Of a stretch of 64,000 nucleotides of DNA, positions 59,094 to 64,000 are shown one piece after another. The stretch lies in assembly GCA_013398175.1 (NCBI GenBank), contig VZRZ01000586.1:1-64000 (forward strand), written 5' to 3'. Under the pieces are notes generated by a model. The model was not told the origin of the DNA, searched no databases, and saw nothing but the letters and a program-made list of their open reading frames with translations. Numbering within the stretch: the stretch's first letter is position 1; each line of letters opens with the position of its first letter. The stretch comes from Climacteris rufus. Its lineage: Eukaryota; Chordata; Aves; Passeriformes; Climacteridae. A program made the translations under genes and the position numbers.

Positions 59094-59397
59094 CTTCTTG
59101 CAGTTGCGAATGTTTTTACTTTCTTTGTAGCTAGTTTCTCACAGTCCTTTCTGTAAACATAGCTATGTTATTGTAACTCTGTCTTATCTCTCACATTCCT
59201 TTCTCATGGACACAGAACTTTGATGGACATTTCCTTTGACCACTGTAATTGAGGGAGGAAGAACTGATTTCCTCCAATGAATAGTGATTTCCAAATGGAT
59301 ATAAAAAATAAAGAAGGCGGGTCTTGCCCTTCCTTCCTTCTCTCTGATCCTGGTAACAGGTGTCTCTGGCTCTTCCTTTCGTGTCAATACTGTGACA
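59094..59397 (+). mobile_element. short solo LTR (304 bp), perfect 6-bp TSD TTAGCA
   Basis: Begins TGTTGCCCTG and ends ATACTGTGACA, flanked by a perfect TTAGCA (59088-59093 and 59398-59403). It is collinear with 11042-11346: GTTTCTCACA, TAAACATAGC, ATGTTATTGTAAC, TTTGATGG, TGACCA/TTGACCAC, TTTCCTCCAATG, then TATAAAA overlapping AATAAA (59300-59312), GGGTCTTG, and a CTTTCGTGTCA end. Two independent insertions of one small LTR family, both reduced to solo LTRs. Confidence 0.94.
59300..59312 (+). promoter_or_regulatory. TATA box overlapping poly(A) signal in LTR
   Basis: TATAAAAAATAAA, the counterpart of 11256-11266 in the sister copy. Conservation between the two copies supports the assignment. 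Confidence 0.55.
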
Positions 59398-60385
59398 TTA
59401 GCATATGGTATAAACTTAATATATGATCTAAACAAGGCTTCTGCTTGCTGAGAAAAATGTAAAAGAAAATGTTTGAAGTAGTATATTTAATATTTTTATA
59501 ACTGGTTAACAGTTTAAGATAAGGAAATTCTTTTGGCTAAATCATTATACTGCACCTAAACTTTAAAATGAATAGTTTTGCTTTCCAACATTGTTCTGCT
59601 GGCTGAAAAACTGTCCCATCAGTCACTGATGGTACTGCATGCACTTAGCAATGGCTGGAGACTACAGACGACTGTAAACAACTTACTATCCAAAGGGTAT
59701 TCTTTGGATTCAAGGTATAGAAGACTGGGCTGCACTGCTATCTGCATAAAATCCCATGCACGAGATTTAGATAATTGTCTCAGTTTTATTCTATTCTATA
59801 TAATTTATTTATTTATTAATACATTACTGAATAGCTTTCCATCATTTTGATGTAAGGGCATATGTTCAAGATGCTAGTACCAATAAACTTTCAACAAATT
59901 TACATGATGCCTATTGAGATAAAATGCTCCATCACAAAATGCAATTTGTATTAGTGTTAGGTGTTAATGATTAAATGAGTGACATCTCTTTTCCTCTCAA
60001 AACTCATTTGTTGTAGGGTGGTAAGTGTAGTCACTGGGCAGTACATTTATTTATCCTACACTTGTGGTTATCTATAATGAGTTTGTTTTTCTCCAACTAT
60101 AATGTTAAAACTTAATGTATAAATAGACAGTAGTCAATCATATTCTGTTCTAGATGGATTTTAAATCAATGCATGCCTCTCTTTAATATTTGCAGGACAT
60201 ACCATGAAGCAAACAAGTAACCTTTCCTGATTATTTTCTCTGGCTGCCAAAGATAGTTTTATCACAGTTTTGTGGGGAACTGGCATGATTTGTTGACTTT
60301 CATCACCAGTACAGTGATGTTCTGGCTTCAATCCCAGAAGCCAACAAATCTAACAAATGACTTAAAGGATGTGCAAAAAAAACCC

Positions 60386-60410
60386 CAAACAAACAAACAA
60401 ACAAACAAAC
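60386..60410. repeat. (AAAC)n microsatellite
   Basis: About six tandem AAAC units followed by CAACC variants. Confidence 0.9.
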
Positions 60411-63400
60411 CAACCAAAAAACAAGGAGATAAGCCACAGCCAAAAAAGCAAGATAGGGGGATGTGTGGGATCTAAGTTAGAATAAATCTTTGGAAAAAAA
60501 CTCCATCGGAATTCTTATATGCTACTTATGCTGTATCCCAGCTTCCACTAAGCCCTGATCAGTAGTATTTTTTGTGGTTTTCCTCTCAGTTATTTGGACT
60601 GACTCACACTAAACTTGTTTCAGCCTATTTTGAAGTTTAATTAGCAATGTTGACAAATCTTGTGCACATTTTCCAATAATTATAAAAGTAATTGTTAGAC
60701 ACAGAATGCAATGCTGTAGTAAAAAGAAAAAAAATTACTACACCAGTTTTCTACGCACAAAAGGTGCTATAAGGATTAATGATATCAGTGACATAAAGTG
60801 CCCAGAATACCCATCAGTTTTGTGATTTTCCTGACCATCTCTCTTACACTCTTCTTCTAGCAGGTCCTTCTCTGATAACAACAGAAGCAACCAGCAAAGT
60901 GGGTCTATCAACTTTCAGTTCTCAAAATAAACAAAATAAATTTCCTAAAAGAAGTCCTGCATTTGTGACAGAAACAAGAGAGATTGATTTCTCCTGCTCT
61001 TCCTGCTTTATCGTTACCCTCATGACAGAGCTGCTTGGCATCCTTAAATAGGACATGACATGTTGTCATCTGTCCTCCCCTATCCCTTTCATGTCCTTCA
61101 GGGAATCTGAACACAAATGCCTTATTTCAAGGAAATAATGTTTTTTCTGCCTCTGGCAATTTTCTTTGCCTTTAATCTACTTATTGTTATTGTCATTTTT
61201 GCTCTTTTCACTGTGCTTGGGCAATGACATCAGTATTTCCCATTACTACTGAGAAGCTTCTCCAAATGCATGAGAAAAAAAGGGAATAAAAAACAACATA
61301 CAAAACAATCATTCCAATTGATGCAGTGAATTTTATCACCTATCACAGCTGAAATGATGAAAAAACTGATCTGGAAGGCAGAATAATTTCTGTATATTCC
61401 ATATATTTGTATGTCTGTCTCGCACGAGAGTATTAGGGACAGGATAAGAAAGCAAAAAGTGACCCAAGCAGAGTGCAGCAATAAACAATGTGACCTCATT
61501 GACAATCAAGGACTTGAAATAGCCAGCTTAACCAGGACCATGAGATATAGTGCTCTGTGCTCAGTGTTGTTTGCTGTAATAACACTGCCTGCACTATGGG
61601 AGTTTACCCCAGATATGTCAGGTTTTGCCACTTATTAACAATGCCAACTCTCTTTTTCACAGCAAGCTGTAAAAACAATGACAAAAGACCAGCTAAAAGC
61701 GTGACTTCTGTCACAGAACACTTGACTGTCATAGACCCGAGCAAGAAAATACCAGTTATACAGTGTTCATCTTCTCAGACTCCAAATCTAAGAGATGGCA
61801 TATGTGAGACACTTTCATTCTGATTAATTCAGCTCTCATAAAAAACACAAAGCCAGTTGGAATGCTTATTTATAGAGGATCAAAACCTTAGGGATTTGTA
61901 ATGTCCTTTTTTTTTGTTGTTGTTATATTTGGATTTGTTCTTCTGGAACATTTAAATGTATACAAGCAAAACAGGAAATTAAAAGCCTAAAGACAGAGTT
62001 TCTCACTTTCTGGCTTAGAGGTTATCTTTGATCTAACCCACAGATGGATTACATAGTGTTTGGGGACACATACCACCTTAAGTCATGTATGCAGTGGTAA
62101 ACAAATGATTTTTTTTCCAGGGTCTAAAAGCTTGTTTTCTTACGCTAAGTGCTAGTTGACCTAACATTAGGCTATGCTTTATAAAGAAATTTTATTTCTC
62201 TATGTGCATTAATTCAGTCAACAGTTTCACTAGGACTTCTGAATTGGGTCCACATCTTCTTGTCTTGCAAAACCGACATGAACAAAAGCAACAGCCTTGA
62301 GCTACCCCATCTGTAATCTGATTTGTCTGGTGGATCTGATGAACAGCTTCTTGTTGCTGGAGAAAAGAAAGGAGATGTCAAAACCATTCTCTAGGATCTT
62401 TCCATAGCATTCACCATTTCTGCCCAGGGCACCATTATCTGTGATATAATATCAAAAGTCCAAGTGAATCAGTAAAACTACTTGAGTCCTTCCTGGAGGA
62501 GGGCATTAGCGTAATACCAGTTGTTAAAATGCACACAATTCACTTCCTTTATTGTGTTTGGTTGTTCTTTGGTGTTTATTTGGTTTCTTTTAATATTTTC
62601 TAATCTTTTCTGATATTTAATAGGCAGGAATCAGCTAAACTGAAATACAGTTGAGACGCACTATCTACAAATATTGGTACATATTTCTGTTGCCAAGACA
62701 ACTTAGCACAGGATGAAGACAAATTGCAGGCAAAATGGGTATTGACTAGCAGATTCAAAAAAAGCAAAGTTTGCAATTGCAATATAATCTACTTTATCAT
62801 AGAAGGTTCAGATGTGAATTGATCAGTCTGGATCATATTTAGGAATACTTCTGGTTCTTCATAAAACCTTTGGTATGTCTGTCCATCTTCTCTCTTTGCC
62901 TAGATTTCCTGTGACCCGGCAACAGTTATTGTTCACACTGCCTGTGGACTAGAGGAATGAATACAAATCTTCCAGCACTTAGAAAAAATTAAATGCTATA
63001 AAACACTGCAGGCCTCTCCTCAAACATACAGACCACACATCTGGTGTAACAAGCACAGAAAAGCCATTATTAATGTTGACTTTGTAGAGAAATAAAAAAT
63101 TCAAGAAGAACCTGGCCTAGAACCCCAAAATGTCTATCTGCTCACGTGAAAACTGAGATCTGCAGTTGTTGTCCTCTGATACACAGGAACTTTTCTTACT
63201 TCAAACCCAGACCTCTACTTAAAATCTCTACACTGCAGTGACAAAACAGGACACAGACTGCACCTATTTGGCTTTCTGAAGAAAAGGTGTGTAAGTAGAT
63301 GCATGAGTAGACAGAACTTCTCAGGTTTTGTGATGTCAAGATGATCAAGAGGTGATTCACAGTGCTAAGTATGCAAAGGAGCACTGGGTGCTGATTGGTG

Positions 63401-63487
63401 AAAAATGTATACATTCAAGACTTACAGCATGTATTTCTCATAGGACATGGTCTAGGGCAATACTAATTCTCTTACTCTTCCCTGCTT

Positions 63488-63505
63488 AAAAAAAAAAAAA
63501 AAAAA
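63488..63505. repeat. poly(A) run of 18
   Basis: Homopolymer without an identifiable retrotransposon or processed gene on its left. Confidence 0.9.
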
Positions 63506-64000
63506 GGAAAGAGAGGAAAGGCCAAATCACTAAAGAAATAAACTTGCATACACAATTCTTACAGAGTGTTTAGGTAATGCTTGTAGCTCAGACCCATAAT
63601 TTGAAAACAAACACTTTCTGTTCCTATATTGTAGCAATTTTTTGTGTGAATAGAGGACTTCCAAACAGCAAAAATTACTGTCACTGAGTATCCTCAGAAC
63701 AGTAGAACTGCAGATTAATTTAAAAATTTAACATATCTTTTAAAATTTTTTTTTCCCACTGGATAATGTCACTTATACAGTAGAAAAGAATGCACATGCA
63801 TAGAAATACTGGAGTCAGTGTGAGAACTCAAAAGTAAATTTTGAAAATAGAAATATTAAGCTCAACTCTTAATGACATGCCTCAAGACATGAAAGTTTGT
63901 TATTTAAAATAAAATTTACTTTGGTTCCAGTCCAAGATAAGGTAGGAAGTAGGCTGAGGTAGATATAGATACTAGAAATGGAGAGATTTTAAGAATATAT

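Larger units (their letters stand above)
59404..64000. other. AT-rich stretch with simple repeats, nothing else recognised
   Basis: No gene supported. Simple repeats: an (AAAC)n patch at about 60386-60410 and an A run of 18 at 63488-63505. The frames at 61411-61638, 61557-61823 and 59578-59850 carry no known domain. Confidence 0.45.

Noticed and set aside
60386..60410. Short regular spacing considered as a CRISPR-like or satellite array
   Set aside because: It is a simple AAAC microsatellite with no spacers.

Overview
The window looks like bird nuclear DNA from a gene-poor stretch. Three things point to birds. First, there are many CR1 non-LTR retrotransposon fragments carrying the typical avian CR1 ORF2 and 3' UTR text. 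Second, there are about a dozen LTRs of endogenous-retrovirus type, several of which read like LTR families I know from bird genomes. Third, long AT-rich stretches have no sustained open frame. The species and chromosome cannot be named from the sequence. I found no supportable cellular protein-coding gene, rRNA or tRNA. The open frames are short (under about 160 codons outside runs of N or transposon text) and are either chance frames or pieces of transposons.

Layout. 1-273: right-hand part of an LTR cut by the window edge (+). 3304-3811: solo LTR, 6-bp target-site duplication (TSD). 5648-6363: solo LTR (-), 5-bp TSD. 11042-11346: short solo LTR. 15820-17119: long solo LTR (-) of the same family as 1-273, with a 390-bp run of N inside it and a perfect 5-bp TSD. 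17590-18076: large impure hexanucleotide microsatellite. 25706-25880: old CR1 tail. 26812-27284 and about 27400-27765: two unrelated antisense LTRs side by side. 28046-28245: CR1 tail (+). 29628-30191: second copy of the 3304 family. 34800-35075: CR1 piece (-). 41220-46916: a dense CR1 graveyard. It holds a rare ORF1/esterase segment (+), an inverted RT segment (-), a 3' end (+), an RT segment (+), and a further CR1 (-) split by a solo LTR at 45751-46063. 47700-47805: short gap plus TA-rich microsatellite. 49887-50429: solo LTR with an internal triplicated 51-bp unit. 54099-56735: the best preserved CR1 (-), split by an ERVL-type solo LTR at 56036-56565. 57662-58690: old CR1 (-). 59094-59397: second copy of the 11042 family.

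No set of genes works together here. The window records retrotransposition: CR1 copies are the older layer, and two were later hit by LTR elements that have since recombined down to solo LTRs. Solo state and insertion order are read directly from TG...CA ends flanked by matching short direct repeats, and at two sites from CR1 text that becomes continuous again when the LTR and one repeat copy are removed. I found no convincing undescribed biological system. The most useful observations are the two nested insertions, the retained CR1 ORF1 esterase fragment, the mosaic CR1 cluster, the inverted LTR pair that frames the first 17 kb, and an orphan 24-bp match to the 11042 LTR.
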